Positions 8,703-18,101 of a DNA stretch of 64,000 bases are shown in pieces. The stretch is taken from assembly GCA_020634855.1 (NCBI GenBank), contig JACKAU010000006.1, forward strand, positions 124,001 to 188,000, in the 5' to 3' direction. Each line of letters starts with the position of its first letter. Position 1 is the first letter of the stretch. The notes below the pieces were generated by a model. It made no database searches, was not told the DNA's origin, and saw nothing but the letters and a program-made list of their open reading frames with translations. This stretch comes from Anaerolineales bacterium (GTDB lineage Bacteria; Chloroflexota; Anaerolineae; 4572-78; J111). Position numbers and translations under genes: made by a program.

Positions 8703-9953
8703 ATGAGAGTTGGTGTTATTTCTACACGATTGAACGGTACAGACGGCGTGTCCCTGGAAGTTGAAAAGTGGGCTACTGTTTTAAAGCGAATGGGCCATGA
8801 AATGTATTACTGCGCCGGTGAGTTAGGTGGATATGCGGCCGGCGGAACCCTCATCCCGCAACTTCACTTTGATCACCAATCCATCTTAGGTTTTGGCCAG
8901 CGAGCGTTTGGCGAAGGTCGCTCCCGAGCCGATGCGGCTAAATTGGTCGATGATATTTATGAAACAGCCGATGAGATTCGAGCGCCTTTGCGAAATTTTG
9001 TTCGATCCAATCACCTTGATCTGATTATTGTGGAAAATGCCTTGACCATTCCTATGAATTTACCTCTGGGCATTACCCTAACCGGCCTCATTGCCGAACT
9101 GGGCCTTAATACCATTGCTCATCACCATGATTTCTTCTGGGAGCGGCAGCGCTATCAAAGCAACGCCATCTTAGATTTGCTCGATACAGCCTTCCCGGCC
9201 AAACTACCCAGCATCCAACACGTAACCATCAACAGCATCGCCCAGAACCGTCTTAAAGATCGGCGCGGTATCGATTCACTGGTCATCCCCAACGTGCATG
9301 ACTTTGCCACCCCGCCGCCCCCGATGGATGATTACTCCCGCGATTTTCGCGAGGCGCTGGGCTTGAGTGCTGACGACCTGTTTATTCTCCAGCCCACCCG
9401 CGTCATCCAGCGCAAGGGCATCGAACTGGCTATCGAACTGGTTCACCGCCTGGATATGCCCAATAAACATCTCTACATCACCCACCGAGCCACCGATGAA
9501 GGCGTAGAATATTGGCGCTGGCTTAAACGGGAAGCCGGCGTGATGAAAGTCGATCTCAAACTTATTGATCACCTGATTGGCACGGAACGCGCTAAATCCC
9601 AAGGTCACAAAATCTATTCGTTGTGGGACGCTTATCCCCACGCCGACTTGGTCACCTATCCCAGTATATATGAAGGCTTCGGCAACGCACTGCTGGAGTC
9701 GATTTACTTCCACCGCTTAACCGTGGTCAATCGCTATCCGGTTTACAATGCCGATATCGGTCCACTGGGTTTTGAATTCATTGAACTCGATGGGTTTGTC
9801 GATGAGCAGGCCGTTGATAAGAGCAAAGAGTTACTCCATGCGCCGGACGTTGTCAAGGAAATGACGACCAAAAATTATGCTTTAGCTCAGGAATATTTCT
9901 CTTTAGAGGTCTTGGAGAAAAAATTAGGCGAAATTATCAAAAGTTTTTCATGA
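8703..9953 (+). CDS. GT4 glycosyltransferase, candidate mannosylglucosylglycerate synthase
   Basis: A 416-residue GT-B fold transferase. The C-terminal donor domain has ILQPTRVIQRKGIELAIEL and the E-x7-E motif in YEGFGNALLES, as expected for retaining GT4 enzymes that use nucleotide sugars. The N-terminal half (VGVISTRLNGTDGVSLEVEKW) is the acceptor domain. ATG 8703 is preferred over the 8664 start because AAAGGA lies eight bases before it. The next GT4 starts seven bases after the stop, and the glucosyl-3-phosphoglycerate synthase follows. In other bacteria a GT4 (MggS) adds mannose to glucosylglycerate, so this role is plausible here but is an inference from neighbours. Other sugar acceptors are possible. 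Confidence 0.8.
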   Translation: MRVGVISTRLNGTDGVSLEVEKWATVLKRMGHEMYYCAGELGGYAAGGTLIPQLHFDHQSILGFGQRAFGEGRSRADAAKLVDDIYETADEIRAPLRNFVRSNHLDLIIVENALTIPMNLPLGITLTGLIAELGLNTIAHHHDFFWERQRYQSNAILDLLDTAFPAKLPSIQHVTINSIAQNRLKDRRGIDSLVIPNVHDFATPPPPMDDYSRDFREALGLSADDLFILQPTRVIQRKGIELAIELVHRLDMPNKHLYITHRATDEGVEYWRWLKREAGVMKVDLKLIDHLIGTERAKSQGHKIYSLWDAYPHADLVTYPSIYEGFGNALLESIYFHRLTVVNRYPVYNADIGPLGFEFIELDGFVDEQAVDKSKELLHAPDVVKEMTTKNYALAQEYFSLEVLEKKLGEIIKSFS

Positions 9954-9960
9954 GGGCGTT

Positions 9961-11226
9961 ATGCATATCGGAATAGTTCACTACGCCGCTCCGCCGGTGG
10001 TGGGGGGGGTAGAACTGACCATTTTTCATCACGCACGCATTTTGACTGCTTTAGGGCATCAGGTTACCGTTGTGGCCGGCCGGGGCGATTCGGTCCAGCC
10101 GGGGGTAACTTATAAAGATGAACCGCTGGCCGGGTCGGGGGGTGAAATCATTAACCGGATCAATACGGCTCTGGCGGCCGGTAATATTCCGGCTGATTTC
10201 GAGGAATTGGTCGGCCAAACCCAAACGGCCTTGCTCAATCATTTGGGCGACTGCGATGTTATCATCGGCCATAACTTTTTTACCCTGCATAAGAACCAAC
10301 TACTGACAACGGCAGTCTACCGTTTGACCCAAACCAAGCAAGGGCCACCCTGGGTGGCCTGGCACCACGATTTTGCCTGGCTACGACCGCAGTACCAGGA
10401 CGAACTACATCCTAGCGAACCGTGGACGCTTCTCAAACAGCCCTGGCCGGGCGTCCGCCATGTAACCGTCTCTCAGGCCCAGCAGATCGATTTAGCCCGA
10501 TTGTACGGTTTACCACTTGAGCAGATCACCGTCGTTTCGCCGGGCGTGGACCCAATCGACTTCTGGCGCTGTGGACAGAAAGTAGCCGGGTTGATCGAAC
10601 AGTGGCAGCTTTTAGAAGCCGACTGCGTTTTTCTACTGCCGGCCCGCATCACCCGTCGCAAAAATATCGAACTGGGGCTGCGCTGGCTGGCGGCTGTCCG
10701 CCAGGCAGCCGGTTGGGACGCTCGGCTGATTATCACCGGCCCGCCCGGTCCGCACAACCCAACCAATGCCGCTTACCTGGAAAATCTGTTATCAATCCAA
10801 CGGGAACTCAATCTGACCGACGCGGTTCATTTTGTTTACCAAGCTTACGGTGCAGATCAACAACTATTGCTTGATGATGCTGAGTTGGCTAATTTTTATC
10901 AAATTGCCGATGCAATGCTGTTTCCCAGCCGCCAGGAAGGGTTTGGCATCCCCATTCTGGAAGCCGGTCTGGCCCGTCTCCCCATCTTTGCTACCGACCT
11001 GCCCCCGTTTCGGGAAAGCGCCGCCGCTAAGGCTACTCTTTTTCCGCTCGACACCCCATTTGCCGAAGTTGCAGCTACGATTACCACCACGCTTCAAACC
11101 GATCGTGCTTTTCAACTTCGTCGCCGTGTGCGAACCCACTTTACCTGGCAGGGCATTGTGAAGCACAAAATTCTACCCCTGTTGTCCCAAGTTGCCGCCG
11201 ATAGCGTTGTTACCTCCGAACAATGA
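9961..11226 (+). CDS. GT4 family glycosyltransferase
   Basis: A second 421-residue GT4 enzyme in the same operon. It opens with MHIGIVHYAAPPVVGGVE, the glycine-rich acceptor-side loop. The donor domain is marked by LLPARITRRKNIELGLRWL and FPSRQEGFGIPILEAGL, which holds the E-x7-E pair. The start at 9961 has only a weak GAGGG upstream but is seven bases after the preceding stop, which suggests translational coupling. It differs clearly from its neighbour in sequence, so the two probably act in successive steps or on different acceptors. The substrate cannot be read from sequence. Confidence 0.85.
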   Translation: MHIGIVHYAAPPVVGGVELTIFHHARILTALGHQVTVVAGRGDSVQPGVTYKDEPLAGSGGEIINRINTALAAGNIPADFEELVGQTQTALLNHLGDCDVIIGHNFFTLHKNQLLTTAVYRLTQTKQGPPWVAWHHDFAWLRPQYQDELHPSEPWTLLKQPWPGVRHVTVSQAQQIDLARLYGLPLEQITVVSPGVDPIDFWRCGQKVAGLIEQWQLLEADCVFLLPARITRRKNIELGLRWLAAVRQAAGWDARLIITGPPGPHNPTNAAYLENLLSIQRELNLTDAVHFVYQAYGADQQLLLDDAELANFYQIADAMLFPSRQEGFGIPILEAGLARLPIFATDLPPFRESAAAKATLFPLDTPFAEVAATITTTLQTDRAFQLRRRVRTHFTWQGIVKHKILPLLSQVAADSVVTSEQ

Positions 11227-11331
11227 CGTTCTCAATCAGCCACTCACCGCAGAGGTGAGTTCAATTTCAACCCAAAGATTAAATATTCCCGACCGGTGAG
11301 TTCTCGGCCAATGTCAATTTGAGGCGAGTAC

Positions 11332-11381
11332 TTCACGTCCCACGTTCTACGCTCTACCGGTGTGGACGTGAAACGTGGGAC
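11332..11381. promoter_or_regulatory. Two alternative hairpins in the leader of the GpgS fusion gene
   Basis: TTCACGTCC (11332-11340) pairs exactly with 11364-11372, while the overlapping GTCCCACGTT (11337-11346) pairs exactly with 11372-11381. The two stems share bases and cannot both form in full. They lie about 165 bases before the synthase start, in a 319-base space (11227-11545) that otherwise shows only an isolated AAAGGAGGTG near 11420 with no start codon at the right distance. The structure could be a regulatory switch or a mobile repeat. Confidence 0.4.
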
Positions 11382-11545
11382 AATAATGATGGTTACATCT
11401 TCCGAGAAAACTCACAACACAAAGGAGGTGTCAGGCAGCCGATTATTCGGAGGCAGCGTACATACCGGTTTGTTTACTTGGAACCCGGCATTTCAAACTT
11501 GACTCATAATCATAAATAAAACAGTGACTTAGGAAGGAGAGCATT

Positions 11546-13501
11546 ATGGCAAAAAAGAAAAAACAATATGAGGAGATAGCGCCCCAACCAAAAATGGCCA
11601 GAACGAGTGGGTTTACGGTAGTTGTACCCATATTTGACCACCAGCAAGCCGAATGGTTGGTTAATACGGCTCTAGCTTTAACCCGCGCTCAAAACGGCCG
11701 GGTTGTACTGGTTGGAATGGTTTTAGTCCCCGAAGGCGAGTCCTTGACAACAGGAACCATTAAAGCCCAGGCCAGCCGGGCTACGTTGGATCAGATTCAA
11801 GATCGTTTCAAAAGCAGTCCACTCTACGTTAAACCTCGTATCCGGGTTGTGCACGAGCCTTGGCGCGCCCTGGCTACTATCGTCGCCAAGGAGAAGGCCA
11901 ATCTGGTTGTTCTACCCTGGCGCCAGGCGGAGAACCGAGAACTATTCGCCATAAATTTAGACAACCTGCTTGGTCATCTTGACTGTCACGTGGTGGTTGT
12001 TAGCGGCGAAGCCCCTCCGCAGCTCAAAAATATCTTAATGCCGATGCGAGGTAGCCAAGAGGCTCCTCTTACGCTAGAAGTAGCCTTATCTCTGGCCAAA
12101 GCCTCCGGGGCAGAGATTACCATGTTATACGCTACCGATGACGACCACAGCCCCCGCAGCCAGCAAATCTACCGGGAAATGGCCCGCATCAGCCAGGGCC
12201 ATCCGCAAATCAAACGTGAACTACGCGTTCCGGCTGATGCGCTGACGGCCATTTTGGAGCAAATGAAGCACCACGATCTGGTCATTATGGGCGCTTCGGA
12301 AGCCGCACCCGGCCGAGGGGCGCTGGCTATCGGGCATATTCCTCGTAAACTTCATAAAAAGGCGGCCGGGCCGTTGATGGTCGTCCGCACCCATCGCCCA
12401 CCGCCTTTGGTGGAGATGGGTAAATGGAACAAACCCGAACCTCTACCGGCGACCACCACGGCCGTGGTGGTTGACAAATGGTTTGCCGAAAACACCTTCA
12501 GCAGCCAGGAATTTGAAGAACTGGAACGGCTGGTGGCCCTTAAAGAGGCCCAAAAATTGACCATCAGTTTGGGCCTGCCGGCCTTAAATGAGGAAGAAAC
12601 AGTCGGCAAAATCATCAAAACCATGCAAGATACGTTGATGAAGAAGGTGCCTCTGCTAGACGAAATTGTCCTGATCGACTCCGGATCAACCGACTACACG
12701 GTTGAGACCGCGCTTGAGCTGGGCATTCCGGTTCGCCAGCACAGCGAAATCTTACCCCAGTACGGCTCGGTTCGGGGCAAGGGCGAGGCGCTCTGGAAAA
12801 GCCTACATGTACTTAAGGGGGATCTGATCGCCTGGATCGATACCGACATTGTTAACATCCATCCCCGCTTTGTGTACGGCATTCTGGGGCCGCTGCTCCG
12901 GCACAGTTCGGTCCAGTACGTCAAGGGCTTTTATCGCCGGCCGCTCAAAGTGGGTGAATCGTTTCAAGCCGGCGGCGGCGGCCGGGTAACCGAATTGGTG
13001 GCCCGCCCCATGTTTAATCTATTCTATCCGGAGTTGTCGGGCATCATCCAGCCGCTGGCCGGCGAATATGCCGGCCGCCGTCAGGCGCTGGAACGCATGC
13101 CCTTTTATGTGGGATACGGCGTTGAAACCGGCCTGTTGCTCAACTTGGTCGAGCAGTACGGCATCAGCGCTATCGCTCAGGTTGATCTACGCGAACGAAT
13201 TCACCATAACCAATCCCTTCGCGCTCTGAGCCGAATGGCCTTCGCCATTATCCAGGTTTTTATCGACCATTTGGAACAACGCCAGGAGGTGAGTCTGCTC
13301 CATGAGGTCAACCGCACCATGAAAATTATCCGTCACGAAATGGATGGTTACTCGCTGGAAGAGCACCCCATCTCCGATCAGCGCCGCCAGCCCATTATCA
13401 CCATTCCGGAATATCGCGCCCGCCACAACATCACCAATTGGAGCGGAGTCGATTTTGAATGGACAGAGGATCGCGATGTGGAGGAGGAGTTACTGGTATG
13501 A
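11546..13501 (+). CDS. gpgS: Glucosyl-3-phosphoglycerate synthase with two N-terminal universal-stress-like domains
   Basis: A 651-residue fusion. Residues about 18-280 contain two Usp-like alpha/beta domains (start FTVVVPIFDHQQAEWLVN; second domain KNILMPMRGSQEAPLTLE and DLVIMGASEAAPGRG). Residues about 335-600 are a GT81-type GT-A transferase: ISLGLPALNEEETVGKII, DEIVLIDSGSTDYTVE, the metal-binding DTD near residue 432 in LIAWIDTDIVNIHP, and the loop GRVTELVARPMFNLFYPEL. GpgS joins glucose from a nucleotide sugar to 3-phosphoglycerate. Ordinary GpgS proteins lack the front half, so the fusion may link solute synthesis to a stress or nucleotide signal (inference). AGGAAGGAG precedes ATG 11546. 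Its stop overlaps the phosphatase start (ATGA). Confidence 0.88.
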   Translation: MAKKKKQYEEIAPQPKMARTSGFTVVVPIFDHQQAEWLVNTALALTRAQNGRVVLVGMVLVPEGESLTTGTIKAQASRATLDQIQDRFKSSPLYVKPRIRVVHEPWRALATIVAKEKANLVVLPWRQAENRELFAINLDNLLGHLDCHVVVVSGEAPPQLKNILMPMRGSQEAPLTLEVALSLAKASGAEITMLYATDDDHSPRSQQIYREMARISQGHPQIKRELRVPADALTAILEQMKHHDLVIMGASEAAPGRGALAIGHIPRKLHKKAAGPLMVVRTHRPPPLVEMGKWNKPEPLPATTTAVVVDKWFAENTFSSQEFEELERLVALKEAQKLTISLGLPALNEEETVGKIIKTMQDTLMKKVPLLDEIVLIDSGSTDYTVETALELGIPVRQHSEILPQYGSVRGKGEALWKSLHVLKGDLIAWIDTDIVNIHPRFVYGILGPLLRHSSVQYVKGFYRRPLKVGESFQAGGGGRVTELVARPMFNLFYPELSGIIQPLAGEYAGRRQALERMPFYVGYGVETGLLLNLVEQYGISAIAQVDLRERIHHNQSLRALSRMAFAIIQVFIDHLEQRQEVSLLHEVNRTMKIIRHEMDGYSLEEHPISDQRRQPIITIPEYRARHNITNWSGVDFEWTEDRDVEEELLV

Positions 13502-14058
13502 CCACCCTCTACCTGATTCGACATGGTGAAACGCCTTGGAACGTTGTCGGACGCTACCAGGGGCAGCTCGATCCACCTCTAACCGAAAACGGCGCCCGCC
13601 AGGCTCAAGCCACCGCCGAAGCATTATCAGCCATCAAGTTCGACGCTATTTATAGCAGCGATCTGGCTCGCGCCAAACTCACCGCCGATGCTCTGGCCGA
13701 TAAATTAGGGTTACCCATCCATTTGGACGAGCGGTTGCGCGAAATCCATCAAGGCGAATGGCAGGGCGTCCTCATCGGCGATATCCGGACCGGCTGGCCG
13801 GACGCCATCACCGGCTGGGAGAACGATCCATGGCAGCACTATCCGCCTGGCGGCGAAACCTTACCCCAGCTACAGGAACGCGTTTTCACTGCCATCGATG
13901 ATATTGCGGCCCAGCACCCAGGTGGTACGATCGCTATCTTTACCCACAAACTCCCAATTGCCCTACTCAAGATTCGCTATCAGGGACATCCCGCCGCCGA
14001 AATCTGGTCGCTGTTGCCCAAGAACGCCGCCTGGGAAATTTTCGAGGTCGCTGCTTAG
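13498..14058 (+). CDS. gpgP: Histidine phosphatase, likely glucosyl-3-phosphoglycerate phosphatase
   Basis: A 186-residue member of the phosphoglycerate-mutase superfamily. LIRHGETPWN at residues 6-15 provides the phospho-accepting His9. IYSSDLARAKLTAD, the acid region REIHQGEWQG and the late histidine in IAIFTHKLPIALL complete the usual pocket. The ATG at 13498 shares four bases with the stop of the synthase gene, so the two are translationally coupled, with GGAGGAG upstream. Because its partner makes glucosyl-3-phosphoglycerate, removal of that phosphate to give glucosylglycerate is the natural role. This fits known GpgP enzymes but is inferred from context, since sequence alone does not separate it from other broad phosphatases. 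Confidence 0.82.
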   Translation: MTTLYLIRHGETPWNVVGRYQGQLDPPLTENGARQAQATAEALSAIKFDAIYSSDLARAKLTADALADKLGLPIHLDERLREIHQGEWQGVLIGDIRTGWPDAITGWENDPWQHYPPGGETLPQLQERVFTAIDDIAAQHPGGTIAIFTHKLPIALLKIRYQGHPAAEIWSLLPKNAAWEIFEVAA

Positions 14059-14114
14059 CCCTTAACCGTGTCGTTAAAACGATTACAACGAACCTCGACA
14101 TTTACAAAGGAAAT

Positions 14115-14148
14115 ATTGGTAAGGCAAGCTTAAGTTTGCCCTACCAAT
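14115..14148. repeat. Hairpin downstream of gpgP
   Basis: The left arm ATTGGTAAGGCAA (14115-14127) pairs with the segment ending at 14148 with a single mismatch, around a GCTTAAGT loop. It follows the phosphatase stop by 57 bases. There is no T-run, so it is more likely an interspersed hairpin repeat or transcript-stabilising end than a simple terminator. Confidence 0.6.
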
Positions 14149-14160
14149 GTATTTCCGGAA

Positions 14161-14213
14161 GAGCGACAAAGCTTGCTTTGTCAAATCCGATCACAACAGA
14201 GCTTTGATGCTCC
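14161..14213 (+). repeat. Double-hairpin repeat, copy A
   Basis: Outer arms GAGC and GCTC enclose two hairpins. The first, GACAAAGC/GCTTTGTC (14165-14182), is perfect. The second, ATCACAAC...GCTTTGAT (14190-14208), is decayed. It lies 29 bases before the start of the M1-type lipoprotein gene. Copies B (17136-17193) and C (30394-30446) have the same layout and orientation. Confidence 0.75.
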
Positions 14214-14242
14214 AACCCTTTTTTTTATACAAGAAAACTCGG

Positions 14243-15934
14243 ATGTCGCATAAAACCACACCTTTTTACATTCTGCTTGGGCTGATTATTCTCCTGACCG
14301 GCTGCGCTGATTCAGGCCCATCGGCTGCGCCAAGCCCTACATTCACCACCACACCAATTCCTACCGCCCCATCCCTTACATCAACGCCAATCTTATCCTC
14401 ATCACCCCCCTCGCCAACACTCCCGCCGTCTCCGACGTCAACGCTCGAACCTTCCCCCAGCGCAACGCCTACCCCTAACCCGCCAACTTCGACTCCAACC
14501 CCAAACCGGCCCGCTTCTCTACTCGAAATACCTTGGGAAGACCGCTCGCTCTTTGAAGCCGGCCTACTTGACTCCGAACGGTCCATTCTCAATGGCCTGC
14601 CGAGAGCCAGCGTTTACCACATAAGTATGTCAATCGGCGACAATTTGACCTCAATCCTGGGTCAAGAAGCCGTTCTTTACACCAATACCGAAGCCGTGGC
14701 GCTTGACGACATCTATTTCCGTTTGTTTCCAAACCTGGCCGGCGGGCAAAGCCGGGTTTCCAACCTGACCGTTAACGGCCAATCGGCCGAACCGGTCTAC
14801 GAACTACGCGACAGCGCGCTGCGAGTACCGCTGGACTCGTCGCTGCCGCCGGGTGAGTCGACAGTCATCGCTATGGATTTTGCTGTTGAGGTCCCTACCG
14901 GTGAAGGCGGTAACTACGGCGCTTTCGCCTTTTCAAAGGATGTACTGGCGCTGGCCCACGTTTATCCAATGATCGCGGTGTATGATGACGAAGGCTGGAA
15001 TGTGGAAATCGCTCCTACCGTCGGCGATGTGGTCTACGCCGACGCCGGTTTTTACGTGGTGCGGGTCACCGCTCCGGCCGGCCAAACCCTGGTAGCCTCC
15101 GGCGTCGAAATCGACCGCAGCGAGTCGGCCACGCAGCAGACGGTGACTTTTGCCGCCGGGCCGGTTCGAGATTTCTATTTGGCAGCCAGCGGCAGTTATG
15201 AGGTCATCAGCCGCACGGTGGGCCAAGTGACGATTAATAGTTACGCGCCGGCTGATCTCTTGGACGGTGCGGAGGTGGCGCTCGACCAAGCGGCCCAGGC
15301 TCTGGAGCATTTCAACCGGCGCTTCGGCCCGTATCCGTTCACCGAACTTGATCTGGTTGGTACGACCAACTTCGCTTTGGGCATCGAATATCCGGGCATC
15401 GTCGCCATTTTGCTGGACCTGTACGATCAAGCCGGTCAGGTTAGAGGCCAAGCTACGCCCGGTTTGTTGGAAGGGGTGGTGGCTCACGAGGTCGCCCATC
15501 AGTGGTTTTACAGCCTGGTCGGCAATGACCAGGTCGATGAGCCGTGGCTCGATGAGGCCTTGGCCCAATACGCCACCATTCTTTATTACCACGATGTTTA
15601 CGACGAGCAGGCCGCCGCCGGTTTTAGTCGATCACTTGAGCGACGCTGGGCGCGGGTGGGTCAAGCCGATATTCCCATTGGCCTACCGGTGCGTGACTAT
15701 TCGGTGGATGAGTATAGCGGTATTATTTACGGGCGCGGGCCGCTCTTCATCGCCCATTTGGCCGAAACGATGGGGCAAGCCACGTTCGATGAATTTCTGC
15801 AAGATTACTACACCACCTATCGCTGGCGTATCGCGACCGGCGACGATTTCAAACAGCTAGCGGAGCAGCACTGTCAATGCAACCTCACCCCGCTGTTTGA
15901 AACGTGGGTTTACCCCAAATCATCAACTCAATAG
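14243..15934 (+). CDS. M1-type zinc metalloprotease-like lipoprotein
   Basis: The protein starts MSHKTTPFYILLGLIILLTGC, a lipoprotein signal with the lipobox LTGC, then about 65 residues of Pro/Thr/Ser linker. This fixes the start at 14243; the frame upstream runs through a hairpin repeat. A beta-rich N-terminal domain is followed by the catalytic region with HEVAHQW near residue 415 and the distant glutamate in WLDEALAQY (HExxH-x18-E), as in M1 aminopeptidases. The exopeptidase loop reads GIEYPG instead of GxMEN, as in many bacterial M1-like lipoproteins. IIYGRGPLF supplies the likely transition-state tyrosine. It probably sits on the outer face of the membrane and trims peptides; the substrate is unknown. 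Confidence 0.85.
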   Translation: MSHKTTPFYILLGLIILLTGCADSGPSAAPSPTFTTTPIPTAPSLTSTPILSSSPPSPTLPPSPTSTLEPSPSATPTPNPPTSTPTPNRPASLLEIPWEDRSLFEAGLLDSERSILNGLPRASVYHISMSIGDNLTSILGQEAVLYTNTEAVALDDIYFRLFPNLAGGQSRVSNLTVNGQSAEPVYELRDSALRVPLDSSLPPGESTVIAMDFAVEVPTGEGGNYGAFAFSKDVLALAHVYPMIAVYDDEGWNVEIAPTVGDVVYADAGFYVVRVTAPAGQTLVASGVEIDRSESATQQTVTFAAGPVRDFYLAASGSYEVISRTVGQVTINSYAPADLLDGAEVALDQAAQALEHFNRRFGPYPFTELDLVGTTNFALGIEYPGIVAILLDLYDQAGQVRGQATPGLLEGVVAHEVAHQWFYSLVGNDQVDEPWLDEALAQYATILYYHDVYDEQAAAGFSRSLERRWARVGQADIPIGLPVRDYSVDEYSGIIYGRGPLFIAHLAETMGQATFDEFLQDYYTTYRWRIATGDDFKQLAEQHCQCNLTPLFETWVYPKSSTQ

Positions 15935-16130
15935 TGCGGGATCCCATTTAATTATTGAACTATATTAAGAATTTGAGCGAAAACTGAGTCAATTTTGAGC
16001 GAGGCTTGGTAGACTGGGGCCAGTTAGACGATAGTTCTCGAGAGCATCACCAATGGATGCAGACGGCTATCCGGAAGCCGGAACCATCCCCAATTTAACC
16101 CCCAACATATTCTTTTAAAGGAGACTTACA

Positions 16131-16595
16131 ATGTCTGGAACACATTATTTCGAGGTTACTACCCCAGTCAGCCCGCCGCTCAAGGGTGGCATTACTGCCG
16201 AGATCTTGGAAGAAGGCAAACCTACCAATTACATTATCCGCAGCGATAAAGATTGGTCAGTTAAGGTTGACTGGTTCCTCGAAGGCGCTTTAACCGATTG
16301 TATCTGTGGAAACTGGTGCCTGCACCTTTATATGGAATCGATTGGCCCTGGCCCCGAATTCGTACTGCCTTACGGTGAAGTTCGCGTGCCGCTGGAGCCC
16401 TGTGGCGATGGCCGTTACTCGTACGAAATCAAAGTACGACCGGGCACCGTTCGTCCTGAGCACTGCAGCGTGCCCTACAAACTGGTTGTGGCCTTAACCT
16501 ACCGCACCCCCGTCTGTGACAAACCCGGCCCGATGGCAGGGTTCTGCGAGTTGCCGATAATCCAGTTCTACGAATCTGACAAGCAAGGCACCTAA
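16131..16595 (+). CDS. Uncharacterised cysteine-containing protein, probable beta-sandwich
   Basis: A 154-residue protein that I do not recognise. AAAGGAG precedes the ATG at 16131. There is no signal peptide or membrane segment. The sequence alternates short hydrophobic strands with turns (NYIIRSDKDWSVKVDWFLEG, LHLYMESIG, YSYEIKVRPGTV, YKLVVALTYRTP), which suggests a beta sandwich. There are seven cysteines, three of them in DCICGNWC near residues 45-52, that might bind a metal or form disulfides. It sits alone between the M1-type lipoprotein and a convergent zinc-ribbon-like gene, with a strong terminator hairpin right after its stop. Confidence 0.7.
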   Translation: MSGTHYFEVTTPVSPPLKGGITAEILEEGKPTNYIIRSDKDWSVKVDWFLEGALTDCICGNWCLHLYMESIGPGPEFVLPYGEVRVPLEPCGDGRYSYEIKVRPGTVRPEHCSVPYKLVVALTYRTPVCDKPGPMAGFCELPIIQFYESDKQGT

Positions 16596-16622
16596 TCTAG
16601 CTGTACAATGTCTTAACTCGTC

Positions 16623-16664
16623 GGCCTGGACGGCGCACCCCCTGCGCCGTCGGGCCATTTTTAT
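16623..16664. terminator. Hairpin terminator between convergent genes
   Basis: The stem GACGGCGCA/TGCGCCGTC is extended by flanking GGCC pairs and followed on the plus strand by ATTTTTATT. It serves the plus-strand gene ending at 16595 and touches the stop of the convergent gene at 16661. Confidence 0.75.
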
Positions 16665-16966
16665 TGTCCGGCCGGCCCCAACTGGCCGTCGATGTCAATT
16701 TCCTCAAGCCATGCTTCCAGCTCGCGGCGCACATCCTCCGATAAGGTCGGCTCGGCCAGCAGGTCCACTTGAGGCCGCTGCATCCGAACTCCACCCTTAC
16801 TGCCGTTGTGAACGGCCTGCTCATCACCGGCATTAATAATAACTTTGTTATAGTCCGGCGGCCACGTCAACAAAAATCTTCGGCCGCAGGTGGGACAGGC
16901 CCATTCCTCTTCGCCGGATGGATGCACACATTCTAATTCCATTTGGTGTTCTTCTAAGTTAGACAT
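16661..16966 (-). CDS. Small zinc-ribbon-like protein
   Basis: A 101-residue protein with AAAGGAG eight bases before its ATG (minus strand, 16966). Near the N terminus ECVHPSG and WACPTCGRRF give Cys, His, Cys and Cys in CxH...CxxC arrangement, enough for one zinc site. The TCGRRFLLTWPPDYNKVII stretch resembles zinc-ribbon strands. The C-terminal part is acidic and helical (SEDVRRELEAWLEEIDI). There is no enzymatic motif. It may act as a small DNA-, RNA- or protein-binding factor, but the family is not recognised. Confidence 0.65.
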   Translation of the reverse strand: MSNLEEHQMELECVHPSGEEEWACPTCGRRFLLTWPPDYNKVIINAGDEQAVHNGSKGGVRMQRPQVDLLAEPTLSEDVRRELEAWLEEIDIDGQLGPAGQ

Positions 16967-17135
16967 AGAGACTCCTTTGGGTTAGGGGAATACAACCGTA
17001 TTCGAATATTCTACACGTAAAGGACAACGGTTAATATTTGTTAACAAACCCATTATATCATAGCGGTCGCCTCAACAACAAAATAGAGGGAGTACGACGA
17101 TCACAGAATGACGACATCGAGAATGAGGATATAGC

Positions 17136-17193
17136 GGAGCGACAAAGTTGGCTTTGTCATTCACCGTTAGGTCAAAGTAAATTTTGAGGCTCC
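17136..17193 (+). repeat. Double-hairpin repeat, copy B
   Basis: GGAGC (17136-17140) and GCTCC (17189-17193) enclose hairpin 1, GACAAAG...CTTTGTC, and hairpin 2, TCAAAGT-AA-ATTTTGA. Relative to copy C the loop-closing C-G pair of hairpin 2 has become T-A, a compensatory change that keeps the stem. It lies 119 bases before the ABC ATPase start. Confidence 0.75.
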
Positions 17194-17312
17194 AGACTTC
17201 TATTTTCAGAGGAGCGATGATCCCGAGGTCAAACGCGGCCCGGCCATTTGACACATGGCCCACTTTGACCAATGATCTCTCCGTACCAAATCTCACTTCA
17301 CCGGAGTTTATT

Positions 17313-18095
<783 letters not shown>

Positions 18096-18101
18096 GGCTA
18101 T

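Noticed and set aside
14115..14148. Intrinsic terminator after gpgP
   Set aside because: A strong hairpin but no T-run; kept as a repeat only.
15267..15860. 197-residue frame inside the M1-type lipoprotein gene
   Set aside because: It lies in another frame within a gene that has a full catalytic motif set and signal peptide; it is an Arg/Pro/Ser-rich shadow.
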